From contig CAKKNE010000003.1 of NCBI GenBank assembly GCA_918797485.1, positions 3,410,001-3,474,000 on the forward strand: a stretch of DNA of 64,000 bases, written 5' to 3'. This stretch comes from Pelagomonas calceolata (lineage: Eukaryota; Sar; Pelagophyceae; Pelagomonadales; Pelagomonadaceae). The position numbers and the translations under genes were made by a program. Shown piece after piece: positions 11,201-22,035 of the stretch (position 1 is its first letter; each line of letters opens with the position of its first letter). The notes under the pieces were generated by a model. The model had not been told where the DNA came from. It ran no database searches and saw only the letters and a list, made by a program, of their open reading frames with translations.

Positions 11201-14200
11201 TGGGCTGTCGTCCATCTCAGGAGTATCCACCAAGCTTTCATTTGTAGTCGGACTCATCCGGGGTCTCGGCGGCAATCTCTCAGCCTCAGATCGATCTTGT
11301 TTTGCAAAAGAAGTGTTTGCCTGGGCCAGAGAACGCCCACCTGACCACAGCGCTCCACTAGACTGTGATGTTGACATTTCAGGTGAGAAGTTATTTAGTT
11401 ACAGTTCACAATTTGGAGATGTTTCCGAGGATGCGGGTAAGGAGCCGAATTCGAAGGAGCAGACTCTGAAAAGTGTAATTGAGACGCCTTTAACCCAACG
11501 AACCATGGCTCAACTGAAGCCATGGATTGAGGCTGCTGAGCCATTTATCATAGTGGGGAATGAAGGCTGCGGCAAGGAACTTATGATTCGACACGCTTTT
11601 GCGCAGCGGCGCAAATTTGTTGTCACAATAATCAATTGCTCTGCTCAGACCAAGGTCGCGCATATAATTGCTAAGATTCAGCAGTGCTGTAGCTTGTTCT
11701 CTGCCTCAGATGGGCGTGTGTACCGTCCACGTGATTGCGAACGACTCATTCTTTATCTGAAAAATCTCAATCTACCCAAACCGGATATATACGGTACCTG
11801 TATGCTGGTTGCTTTCCTTCAACAACTTGTAACCTTCGGGGGGTTTTACGATGCAAACCTGGAGTTTCTCCGCATAGAGGGGGTCCAAATTGTTGCATCA
11901 ATAAACCCAGCAACGACAATTGGCAGACACCCGCTCAGCACGAGATTCACGGCAATAGTCCGGATATACTACCTTGACTACCCTGAGACACACGAACTTT
12001 CGACTATCTATGAGAAGTTATTAGTGATAGCATTCAGGCGAGTCATTGCTGAGGGAGGAGCAGAAGTTGCTTCAAATTTGGCAAAGTTTATGAAGCTGGA
12101 GGAACGCACTAAGCTAGCGACGACTCTTGTTGAGATATATGAAAAGATCAAGGCAACATTTCTGGTCGACGATGCAAGGCATTACCTATTTACGCCACGG
12201 GATTTGTCTGCGTGGGTAAAGAATCTCTCCCAGTACGACCTTGGCGGTGAGGACCTCCTTGATGTAATTTCGTATGAGGGATCCAGGATATTCAGAGACC
12301 GCATGGTTGACGAGGAGAGTGAAACAAAACTGGATAGTATTGTACGCACTATCCTTCGGTCTAAATTTCATTTTGTTCCCTCGCTGACCGATATACATTT
12401 TACAACAATGGGCTTGGCAGCCATTGGTGGTCACACTAAATACTCCAAGCAGCAGCGGTCTGAATCTAGTGGCACTGATAGTCTGAACACGCCATTGCTT
12501 GTGCGCACCACTCGAACGGAATTTCAGTCCTATGTGCAAAAAGGAATTGAACACTACGAGCGCGAGACTGCTGAGCTTAACATGCTTTTATTTCCCCAGA
12601 TTCTCGAGCATATATCTCGAGTAGATCGCGTCATCTCTAGTCCTGGCGGCAACCTGCTGCTCATTGGACGAAGCGGAGTTGGGCGTCGAACGGCAGTCAA
12701 GATCGTATCACATATGCATGGTTTTGGTTTCCACAACCCATCGCTGACCCGCTCCGCTGGTGAGGATGCTATAAGGCATTTCCGATCTGAGCTGAAACCA
12801 GTGTTTCATAGCGTTGCAACAGAAAGGGGTCACTCTATTCTATATTTAGAAGACCACCACTTTACCTGTGAGGCTGTTCTCGAAATTGTCAATTCTATGC
12901 TCTCATCTGGCGAAGTCCCAGGACTATTCAGCAATGAGGAGCTCGAGACCCTTTATGCTTCCATGCGCGAAGCAATGATGGACGAGGGGACAGAAGTAAA
13001 TCCTTACGACTATTTCATTCAACAAATACGCCAATCTATCCATCTTTGCGTGGCAATGGACCCGACTAGCAAAAATTTTGACATTCGCTGTGAATCTAAT
13101 CCCGCCCTTTTCACGAGATGTACAATTCTCTGGATGGGCAAATGGAGCAGATCTAGTATGCGATCCGTGCCAGCTATGATTGATGGAGTTAAATCACTCC
13201 TCTTGGCGGGCAGTTCACCTGATGCCACAGCAGTCCAAAGACTCGACTCAAAAATGAGCATGCAAGGTGGTAAAACAGCAAGCAAGGATGACGACGAGGA
13301 TGTGGCCATGGAAGAACGGCCTGGCGCAAAAAATGACAGAGATGAAAATCTTCTGGAGGCATTGATAAGAATCCACGAATCTGCGGATCTAGCATCTCCA
13401 CGTGAATTTATGGTTTTCCTTGAGAACTGGAAAGTACTTTACAGCCAAATGCAAGTCGGCATTCAGACCAAGTTGAAGCACCTGCAGGCAGGATTGAAAA
13501 AACTTGGCGAAGCATCGATGACCGTGGACTCACTCTCGAATGATGCAGAACTGGAACAGGAAAAGCTCCAAGATGCCCAAAGAGGTGCGGATGAGGCCAT
13601 GGAGATGATAACAAAAACGCTTTCTGAAGCAACAAGCCGTCGTGCTGAGGTGCATGAGCTGCAAAGGGAAGTCAAGGAGAAAGAGGAACATACTATGAAT
13701 CGTCAGGGAGAAATAAAAAATGAATTAAGCTCAATTCAACCTGTGTTAGAAACAGCCAAGGCGGCAGTTGGACAGATAAAGGCTGAGCATCTGAATGAGA
13801 TACGATCACTAAAAATGCCGCCAGAACCGATTGCAGATGTACTTGGCGCGGTACTGAAACTCTTGGGTATATCAGATGTTTCTTGGACTTCAATGAAAAA
13901 GTTTCTTGGAAATCGTGGCGTCAAAGATGAAATATTAAACTACGACGCACGTCGCATAGGAGGTGAGATGCGGAAAGATGTAGCTCGCCTGCTGAAGCAA
14001 AAGGCATCATCCTTCGATCAGGCAGCTATTACTCGTGTGAGTGTGGCAGCAGCTCCGCTAGCAGCATGGGTTAAGGCAAATATTCGTTACAGTGTAGTGC
14101 TAGAAAAAATCCGGCCGCTTGAGAGTGAGTTGTCACAAGCCGAAGATTCTCTGGCAAAGTGCAATCATCGTCTACAGAGATGTGAGGAGGAAATTTTGTC

Positions 14201-17200
14201 GATAGATAATCGAGTGACAGCTTTGAAATCCAAGTTTGGAGAACACACCCGCGAAGCTGAGAAACTCCGGGCACGATTAATGATGGCAGAGGGGACACTG
14301 GCCAAAGCGCAAAATCTCTTAGCCAAGCTTTCCGATGAACACGCACGATGGCAGGACCAGGTCAAAGAATTGAGGCTAGAGTTGGCGGCTCTTCCGCGTC
14401 AGCTGCTTTTGGCTGCAGGTTTTCTTACATATCTGCCACGTTGCCCCGAGGACGCGCGTGAGGCGGCGACAGATGCCTGGAAATTGCATGTTGAAGTTGC
14501 AAACTTTTCATTCAAGCATCTCCTATCAACAGAGTCGCAACTCCTTGCCTGGAAGCAGCTAGGGCTTCCAGATGACCCTCTTTCTCAAGAGAATGCACTT
14601 GTCATTGCGCATAATCCCCACAGCCGCGTGCCTTTTGTGATTGACCCAGCTGATGCGGCCAGAGGTTGGCTTCAGGCACACTATGGTACGGATCCAGCTA
14701 GACCATTAGAATCCATCCAATCAGCCGACACACGATTCACAAATCAGGTGGAACTGGCGGTACGTTTTGGCAAAACCCTCCTTGTCTTTGATGTTGACAC
14801 GCTGGAACCCATGCTCTACCCCATTGTACGGAAAGACATTTTTATGCAAGGTCCTCGCTCTGTTATTTGTCTTGGTGGTAAAATGCTCGACTACAACAAG
14901 AATTTTCGTCTCGTCTTAGCAACGCGCAACCCACAACCAGATCTTCCCCCTGACGCTACTGCTCTTTGTACTTTAATCAACTTCACAGTAACTCGGTCTG
15001 GCCTTAGAGGTCAGCTCCTCGGCATGTCTATCCACCACGAACAGCCCGAACTGGAGATCAAGAAATCGCAGATGCTCAAACAGGAGGAAGATTACAAGAT
15101 CAGACTCGCGGCACTCGAAAAGACTCTGCTTGAAGCTCTTGCTACTGCGGAGGGTGATCTTCTCGAAAATTCACTGTTGATTGAATCTCTATCGCAGACA
15201 AAGGAAGCGTCATGGGAAATTAAAAATGCGCTCTCCGCATCGGCACAGGCGTCGGTAGAACTGGACAAGCAACGCGAAGCATATAAAGGTCTGAGCAGTG
15301 ACTGCTGTCAGCTCTTCTTCCTAGTGCGCAGCCTAGCTGCAATCAATAGCATGTATCATTTTTCTCTTGCATCATTCCTGAGACTCTTTAGGAAAGGGCT
15401 CCTCCAGGGTAAATCCATCGACACAGACGCAACACTCGCGGAGCGCCTGCAGCAACTTACACCTCTCATTGAGCGGCTTGTTTTCTTTTATGTGAGTCGT
15501 GGCCTTTTCAAAGCTGACAGATGTATGTTTGCACTTCATGTTGTTCACGGAATGCACAAGAAACATTTTCAGGCAGGAGAATGGGAGCTGTTTGCCGGTC
15601 TCACTCCCACAAAAGAGGGAGTATGTGACGGTCGTCCACTTGATCTTCCTTGTTGGGCAGGGCACGATCGAATGGCAGCTTTCTCCAACATGAGTACGCA
15701 ACTTGGCGCGCTTGTCAGCGAGCTGGACCTTAAAAACACTACAAGGTGGAGCCACTGGGCAAAATCCCCAGAGTGTGAGAGGGAATTTCCAGCTGAAATA
15801 ATGCGCAAATGCACGCCGTTCCAGCGAGTTTTAATTACACAATGCTTCCGTCCGGATAGGCTCACAACTGTTTTGCATGCTTTTGCTTGTGAAATCCTGC
15901 AGATCTCCGCACTTGCGCCTCCATCATTGAATTTTGACCAGCTCCACAAGCAGGAAACCGAGGCCAATCTGCCAATTCTTCTCATCACAACAGCCGGTGC
16001 CGATCCGAGCAAAGAACTGGCTGATTTTTCAGCCACTGTCGTTGGCAGGAATCGATTCAAATCCTTAGCAATGGGTGGAGGTACGCATGATTTGGCAATG
16101 TCACTTTTGAGAGAGACGAGCTCTGAAGGGGATTGGCTTTGCCTGCAGAACTTGCACCTAGTTGTTGCTTGGCTTCCTTTACTGGAAAAGGCACTTGCCG
16201 TAATCAGTGCGCATGAAGACTTTCGACTGTGGCTCACAACAGAACCCCATACAGCCTTTCCGCACGTATTACTTCAAAAATCGCTCAAAGTGACTTTTGA
16301 GTCTCCTCCAGGAACCAAGAGAAATATGCAGAGGACACTGTCAATCTGGGGTCGTGACTTTTTTGATACTGGTGAATGTCGACACCGCCCTCAGCTTTTA
16401 TTTTGCCTTGCATGGTTACATGCCATCCTACAAGAGCGACGCACATACGTCCCTCAGGGTTGGAGTAAGTTCTACGAGTTCTCAGTAGGAGATCTTCGAG
16501 CTGGAGCCTTCGTTATGGATGCTGCGGCGGCAGCTGCTACCAAATCCGGTGAACTCGACCTTGATGTCGTCCATGGTCTCATAGAAGACGCGATATACGG
16601 TGGACGTATTGACAACCTGCATGATGCACGTGTCCTAAAAGCATACCTTCGCAGAATATTCACTCGAGATGTTATTGAGGGCCGGCTACCCCTTACCCCA
16701 GACTTGTTGGTTCCTATTCCCTGCACATACTCGGCCGCTGTTTCCGCGGTGTCTACTTTAAGCCCTCAGGACACCCCAGCATTATTTGGGCTTCCAAACA
16801 ACATCGAAAAATCGTTACAGCGCACAGCATCTTCACGCGTGAGTGACCAGCTTCGTCAGCTTTATGTGGTTGGTAGTGAGTCCTTGCTGTTTGACCGTGA
16901 GATTTGGCGCTCAAAGCTGGGGCCACTACTGGAACACTGGCAGCACTTGACAGCCAAGTATCCAGCACTCAATGCGAAAGCTTCTCTCGGGGCCTTGAAC
17001 ACTGTCGAACTGAAAAATCCAATTGCTGGCTTTGTTGCCACGGAGATTCTAGCTGCAGAAAGCATTCTCTTGCATGTTTCATCTCAGATGGCTACTCTGA
17101 AAAAGGTAATTTACGGCACAGCTCTCCTAACTCCATTCATCAAGACCACTGCGACATGTCTGTTAATGGGAAATATCCCAAGTACCTGGAGCAACCTGTG

Positions 17201-17770
17201 GGATGGTCCAGATAAGCCCACCACTTGGCTTGCGCTGCTCGTTCACAAGGCGTTTGGCATCAAATCCTGGTCACCAAAGGTACGCCTTAAGATTCCTTTG
17301 TGCGGATACTAATAGATTGCATCTAGGTTCGTGATGGCTCCCTGTTGAAGGACGAGCTGGACCTGAATGACCTGTTTAGACCACTAACGTTCCTGAATTC
17401 TTTGTGCCAACTGACTGCTCGCCAAGCACACTGTCCTATGGATGTTCTCAATTTGGTGTCCGCTTGGTCAAAGAGCTCCATTGTTTCATCCACTTTGGTG
17501 ATCATAAAAAGTCTCATTATGCAAGGTGCAGAAATGAACGGCACGCAGCTTAAAGAGACTTCTAGAGATGCTCCTGAGATCGTTCCGTTGCCTCCTCTTG
17601 TCATTGGGTATTCTAAAGTGGCATTGTCTGACAAAATAAATAGTCTCCAGTTGCCGGTCTACCATGATGCCACTCGCAGGCAATTTCTTTTTGAAATCCA
17701 GCTACCGATCAAGGAAGATGCCGACACGTGGATCCTTTCTGGTGTTGCGATTTTCCTCTCACAAGCTTGA
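2250..17770 (+). CDS. DYNC2H1: Cytoplasmic dynein-2 (IFT) heavy chain carrying an intein
   Basis: Retrograde intraflagellar transport motor; about 4,980 residues as read, about 4,395 without the intein, against about 4,300 in human. ATG at 2250. The tail is in short exons; seven introns are clear: 2851-2896, 3148-3193, 3948-4012, 5075-5134, 5501-5547, 7039-7090 and 17280-17326. The junctions after exon 1 and near 5930-6048 are unresolved. One 10.2-kb exon (7091-17279) holds the motor: linker, AAA1 with GPAGTGKT (about 7980), AAA2 with GPSGCGKST (about 10617), AAA3 GNEGCGKE (about 11558), AAA4 GRSGVGRRT (about 12667, no canonical Lys), then stalk coiled coils around the microtubule-binding domain (about 13440-14400), AAA5, AAA6 and the C-terminal domain. 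Close agreement with dynein-2 rather than axonemal or dynein-1 chains (e.g. YPESRMRHLLDI, FYFIGDDDLLEILGQ, GDVDPEWIESLNSVLDDN). No motor motif is missing once the intein at 8058-9815 is removed. Confidence 0.95.
7039..7090 (+). other. Dynein-2 intron preceding the giant motor exon
   Basis: A 52-bp GT-AG intron in phase 2. Joining GC to G rebuilds an Ala codon and runs the DEDFREIM segment into FNLVDPHVHHDIK in the dynein-2 linker. It is the last intron before 10.2 kb of uninterrupted coding sequence. Confidence 0.75.
8058..9815 (+). mobile_element. Intein with degenerate LAGLIDADG endonuclease in dynein-2 AAA1
   Basis: 586 codons in frame within AAA1, without stop or intron. Residue 1 is Cys and block A reads CFDESHQLLTNRGFMFLNEI. 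Block B is SLVVTPDHNMVV (T85, H88). Block F is WCVNVPKYHFVVVRR (residues 552-566). Block G ends IQGN, with Asn586 followed by extein Cys+1. Removing it restores VLVFN-CDEGIDFHSMGRIF, the invariant dynein AAA1 sequence, so both boundaries are fixed to the residue. Residues 150-490 resemble the two-motif LAGLIDADG endonuclease of PolB inteins of algal giant viruses: VVAFLEFYGFW (173-181), then LTRSKARAVLTGICVAYG (433-450) and LALHAGWS (473-480). The expected GDG/ADG acidic residues read HDNS and AYGH, so homing activity is probably lost. The penultimate residue is Gly instead of the usual His, which occurs in some inteins. Splicing is expected but not proven. Confidence 0.93.
17280..17326 (+). 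other. Last dynein-2 intron with TACTAAT branch site
   Basis: A 47-bp phase-0 GT-AG intron with a branch-point-like TACTAAT at 17307-17313. Removing it joins SWSPK to VRDGSLLKDELDL, as expected for the dynein-2 C-terminal domain. It shows what introns in this half of the window look like: 46-65 bp with a near-consensus branch site. Confidence 0.9.
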
Positions 17771-19164
17771 CGCCGACCATACCTAAATTCGCAGAACTCG
17801 GAGACCCACATCTGGAGGCGTACAGCTCGTCCGATGCTCGTTGCATCAAAGCAATTCGGACATGGTCGTGAACCGCTGGGGCTGAGCTCCCTTGGACATG
17901 GGAAGTGAGCGAGACTTGGTGCGTGTAAAAAGTACTTCTAGCCTGAGTGCCTCATGAATAAATAGGCGTTCGGTCAAAACGGACCCGGCTTTGGAGCGGT
18001 AGCTTACCTTGCTAGACGACCTTGCTCCAAGCAAAGGCAGAAGATTACTAGAAGTAATCACTAATCGAGGACGGGGGATGCGATGGATCGGATGCCATTT
18101 GCAAACTCAAGGGATATAAGTCTGGGCCCGGGAGCAACGGCAGTTTCAACCCGGGCCCGCCAGTTCCCTCCCTTGATATACTAAGTTGTTTGGGATTTTG
18201 TTCAAGTTACTGGTACGGGAATCATGATATTTGTCACCACGGTTACACCGGCGGAATAAGGGAAGGTAAGGAGACCGTGACTGCCACTGGCCCGGGCACT
18301 GATTTTTTAAGTTCAAGTTAATAATAAGATAATACTAACTATATCAACTAGAAACATTAACCACAACTGCAATCTCGAGCTTCAAGTTAGCTTAGCCTCA
18401 GCCTCAGCCTTAATAAAAACCTGAACTATGCCAGTGCAATGAAAAAAATACACGTCTAGCGCCGTGCGATTAACAGGGCGAAATACCTCCCTTTACCCTA
18501 TACCCTATATCCTTATTAACAGGGCGAAATTCGCAATGGAAATAAACGTCTAGTATCCTATCCTATGGACCTACGCAACCGCAGGAGCAATGCCTGGTGG
18601 GGGGGGGGGGGGATACTACCTAGGGTTCTTCCGCGGGGTGCGATTCCAATGTTCAACTGAAACGTATCCAAGGAGTCACTTTCGTGTTGGGACGCAGACG
18701 CGAAGTACCATAGTGTGGCCAACCAAATAAACTTCGCCCTACGCTTGGTGATATAGTCTCCCGATGGCCCTTAGGTACCTGTTCCAAACATGATCATCTA
18801 GCTCGATGGTGTGCCAAAAGTATCGCCCGGCGCGGCACGAAACGCCACCGTGACTGACGGTCACGGTCCACTAAGTGGACACTAAAATCGTCAGATCCTA
18901 ACCGTCCCGTCTCCCCCCCTGTCAACAGGTGGGAATAGACGCAAAGGACCTTAGTTTATGAAAATCCTGCGGTTGGACTACGTATGTAACGCAATATGGC
19001 CTGTCAAAATCTGCCCCCCCCCCCCCCCTTAGGGCTATTTCCCCTACCTAGGCTATAGTATATATTCACATACACCGGCGTCCAGTCACGGTGCAACGCG
19101 TATTAAAACACCGCACTGCCAGTGAGACTAGATAGTTTATTCTTAAGGATAACTCCCAGGCGGA
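17771..19164. other. Gene-free spacer with homopolymer runs and short repeats
   Basis: I see no credible gene. The spacer holds a 14-nt G run (18599-18612), a 15-nt C run (19014-19028), a repeated 15-nt word TTAACAGGGCGAAAT (near 18470 and 18517) with CCCTATACCCTATAT between, TTCAAG words and GTCACGGT words. The same words recur at 1.5-2.0 kb and 21.5-21.9 kb, so they look like an intergenic repeat vocabulary of this half of the window. Confidence 0.6.
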
Positions 19165-19464
19165 ATGTCTCAGCCGTCCCAGCCAAGTACGATTGCTAGT
19201 AAAACACTTCAAGTTCCCTCCGAGTTGGACTCCTCGCCAGACCTGCGGCCTCAAGTCATAAAAGAAAAGGAAGCTAATACGCCGCTACGCTACTTGCTCC
19301 TTCAAATAGGGCCGCCCATTCCGGCGGGTGGTGCCATAGAGTCTCTTTTACCTGTTCTACTCTCTTCGACGATGGTAGTGGTCTCACAAGTTCCAAAGTG
19401 GCGAGTGCAAATCCTGGCCTCCGGCTCGGCTACTCAGTTTTTTCTATATAGCCTTTGCTCGTGA
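19165..19464 (+). CDS. Possible small gene of unknown function
   Basis: An ATG-started open frame of 99 codons of ordinary composition, including a hydrophobic stretch (SLLPVLLSSTMVVVSQV). I recognise no family. Open sequence continues in another frame to about 19650, so a short intron near 19440-19470 may extend it, over the 3' end of the opposite-strand PP2A gene. It may be chance; the adjoining region has neither clear codon bias nor homology that I can recall. Confidence 0.25.
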   Translation: MSQPSQPSTIASKTLQVPSELDSSPDLRPQVIKEKEANTPLRYLLLQIGPPIPAGGAIESLLPVLLSSTMVVVSQVPKWRVQILASGSATQFFLYSLCS

Positions 19465-19619
19465 GGCAGGTAGGGTCCAAAAGCAAGCATGGTCAAAAGA
19501 CGGCCGACTTTCTGTGTGATCGCCGTAGGAGCAGGTCATTGGATGGCAAATTTGTTAGGCTTTATGCTCACAGCAGCATCTCGAAGGTTGCGAGGTACAT
19601 ACGTCTGCTAGTCTGGATT

Positions 19620-21343
19620 TCAAGGCTCCATCTTTCCAGCAAGAGCATAAATCTGTTCCCAGCGCGCTTGTGTCATTGCCTCTGTTTGGATTTTCGTAGC
19701 TGCCTGGTCTTCTGCTCGTTCTCTGCAAGCATTGTATGTCTTCATGTCAAAGTCTTGATATACTTTCAGTACATTGGTGGCCTGTAGTATACTTCTGTGA
19801 CAGACCTAGTGTTTGTTTGCACTGGTACTGACAAGTCCTTCAACAGTGGCGTTCCAGTGTTTCTCTGCCTTGTCAACTAGAGCAGTGTAGATGATCGGCA
19901 GAAGAGTGGGTGCATGCTGCTTGGAGAGACAACCGTGATTGATCAGTTGATCATTGTTCCATAAGAACAGCGTTCGTTCCGTTACCTACAATCTCTTGAC
20001 TCCATAAGGCGAGACGAGGTGACGTGTTGGAGGACACTAGCCCCACTTGGAAATGCTCTGATGATAAACATTTGCGAATCTACAAGTTATGTTGTTTACT
20101 ACTAGATATGCTTGACACAGAAACCAACGAGTTCAAAGAGCGTGTCGCGGACAACCAGGAGAGGTTCGTGGCCAAGTAATTCTAAGATTTCTTCAAGCTC
20201 GTTCATCACAAGGACTTGCTTGGCTGATGAGGACCACGGCCAATACCGGATAAGCCCATTGAGTATAGGAACCGCGGTATCTGGGTCTTTTTCAACAAAT
20301 TGGATAACACAATATGAAAGCTGCTGATGGTATAGAGTCACGCATTTAGGAATGTGAAGAGGTATCAAAGCGTATTGTAGGAACTGAAGGTGTTCACGTT
20401 TCAGTGGAATTGCAAATCCATTAATGATGGACCCTAAGATCTCAAGGAGTTCACCAACACCGTTGTGTCGCTCCGTCTCATATACAAAGCGGTAGAACAC
20501 ATTAGATATTGTCTTTCGGATGAATGATCGGTGACTCATGAACTTGCCATATATTCGATGCAAAATTGTTTTGAGGTAATCTCGCTCTCTGGGGTCTTCC
20601 GAGTCAAACAATTCGATGAGACCTACCACCGTTGATAACATGTATTATAACAGATACAATGACAACGGCCAGCGCTGTAACAGAAATTTGCATCAACATA
20701 CTTTTTGGCTACTTTTGCGTTTACTTCAGAGGAGACGACGAAGCGCAAGAAAAATTCGTAAACTACTTGAAGGTGGGGCCACGATGGCTCAAGTATAGGT
20801 TCGTCTTCTTCTGGATCATAGTCTTCGGTTTGTGGTGGCAACGAGCGGCATATGTTTGCGCGAACGCAATTCATAATTGCCTAGACACAGGGGGAGTATC
20901 CACGGTTGATATCCTGCATCAGAACATGGCTACAAACTGGCATAGATGCTTCAGTAAATATTTTTTGCCCGGCAGAAGTATTTACATAGTCCACAAGTTC
21001 GAGAAGCGTTTGCCTCTTGACTTCTTTTTCTTTCTTATTGGAAGCTGCCTGCGTGCAATTGAGTCAAGAGTTGTTTAATGGAGAGTAATGCCCACATCTT
21101 CAAAGCTGAATACGTGCGAACACAATTCCAACTTCTGGTCAAAGAGAGCCTCTCGCCTGTGCAGGACTGTAATAATAATGAAATATATCAAAATAGCTCA
21201 TACTTCGCAGATGGGTAGTCGCGTAACTGAGGTAGCTCTTCGTTTCGAGGCGAGATAACTCCGTGGAGAGAGTTCGGCGTGTGCCCGCGACCAGTTTCAT
21301 CCTCTTGCTGTCTGATTTGTTTTGTGAAAATGTTTACGACCAT
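19620..21343 (-). CDS. PP2A B56-type regulatory subunit, multi-exon
   Basis: Targets the protein phosphatase 2A core to substrates. The ATG at 21343 opens an N-terminal exon ([18 protein letters not shown]... [12 protein letters not shown]). Later exons carry the HEAT-like core: [15 protein letters not shown] (about 21030), [20 protein letters not shown] and YEFFLRFV (about 20750-20830), [20 protein letters not shown] and [27 protein letters not shown] (about 20500-20640), [21 protein letters not shown] and ELEEILELL (about 20160-20460). Then come LFLWNND and [18 protein letters not shown] (about 19850-19970) and a last exon ending KMEP at stop 19620. These are the diagnostic B56 blocks in order. 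There are at least six short introns whose exact borders I did not fix. No block seems missing, so the gene looks functional. Several ATG-less extensions exist upstream of 21343. Confidence 0.88.
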
Positions 21344-21791
21344 TTTTTTTTTTGCCTCGACAGCGTTTACATCCGCAGTAGGGGCCGGGGAGTACTGCAG
21401 TATGGGACCGGGGGTCACCGCCCACGTCCTCTGGGCTCACTAGAGAGCCAGAGGGCGAGTAAATAGAACTCAGTTTTTCCACGGGAAGAAAGCAAAGTAA
21501 AAAAAATTAAAACCGTGACTTCAAGTCACAACGGTTAAAAAAAATAACTGTGCTCTGGAGCTGCTGCCGCCGTCACGGTGGAGCAGCCGCGGCAGTCAGC
21601 CTCAAGAACGATCGGGCTAGACGAGCATGTCGGGGTAGTTTAGTCGACCCCTAGGCTACTTCAAGTTCAAGTTCCTAGCCCAAGGGTACTCCGATATCCC
21701 CTTGATAGGGGAACTCGCCTCCTACTCAGGCCCGGCGGCTCAGGCTCGGGCTACTCAGGCTAACTACACTAGTAACTTATATTCCATCCGA

Positions 21792-21839
21792 GTCACGGTC
21801 CGGAGTCACCGTGACCGTCACGGTGACTCGGACCGTGAC
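21792..21839. repeat. Near-perfect 24-bp palindrome built of GTCACGGTGAC words
   Basis: Left arm 21792-21815 and right arm 21817-21839 are inverted copies differing by a single missing base, with a 1-nt centre. The transcript would fold into a long hairpin. Both arms consist of GTCACGGT and GTCACCGTGAC, the words that recur in the other spacers of the first 22 kb. The stretch 21480-21950 holds no gene that I can support. Confidence 0.85.
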
Positions 21840-21954
21840 TTTTATTCACGGGAGCTCCTCCCGTCGCAAGACTACTACGCTGCCGGGCCGGGGTCCGAAT
21901 TACACACCTGTTTCCCCTGCATCGCCCAGATGCCTCCGTGTCGGATATACGAGC

Positions 21955-22035
21955 TAGTACCTACGGTACGAGCTTGGAATCGTAGGACCTACCGTAGGTA
22001 CGGTACCGTAGGTACTGGTAGATACCGTAGGTCCA
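21955..22035. repeat. Cluster of TACCGTAGGTAC palindromic words
   Basis: Overlapping copies of CCTACCGTAGGTAC, ACGGTACCGTAGG and TACCTACGGTAC in both orientations, exactly where the balanced-composition DNA passes into extreme GC. It is either a real repeat at a compositional boundary or a place where assembly may have joined unrelated sequence. Confidence 0.7.

Noticed and set aside
18480-18520. CCCTATACCCTATAT as telomere-like sequence
   Set aside because: Only two short imperfect units; not the TTAGGG/TTTAGGG type array expected at a telomere.
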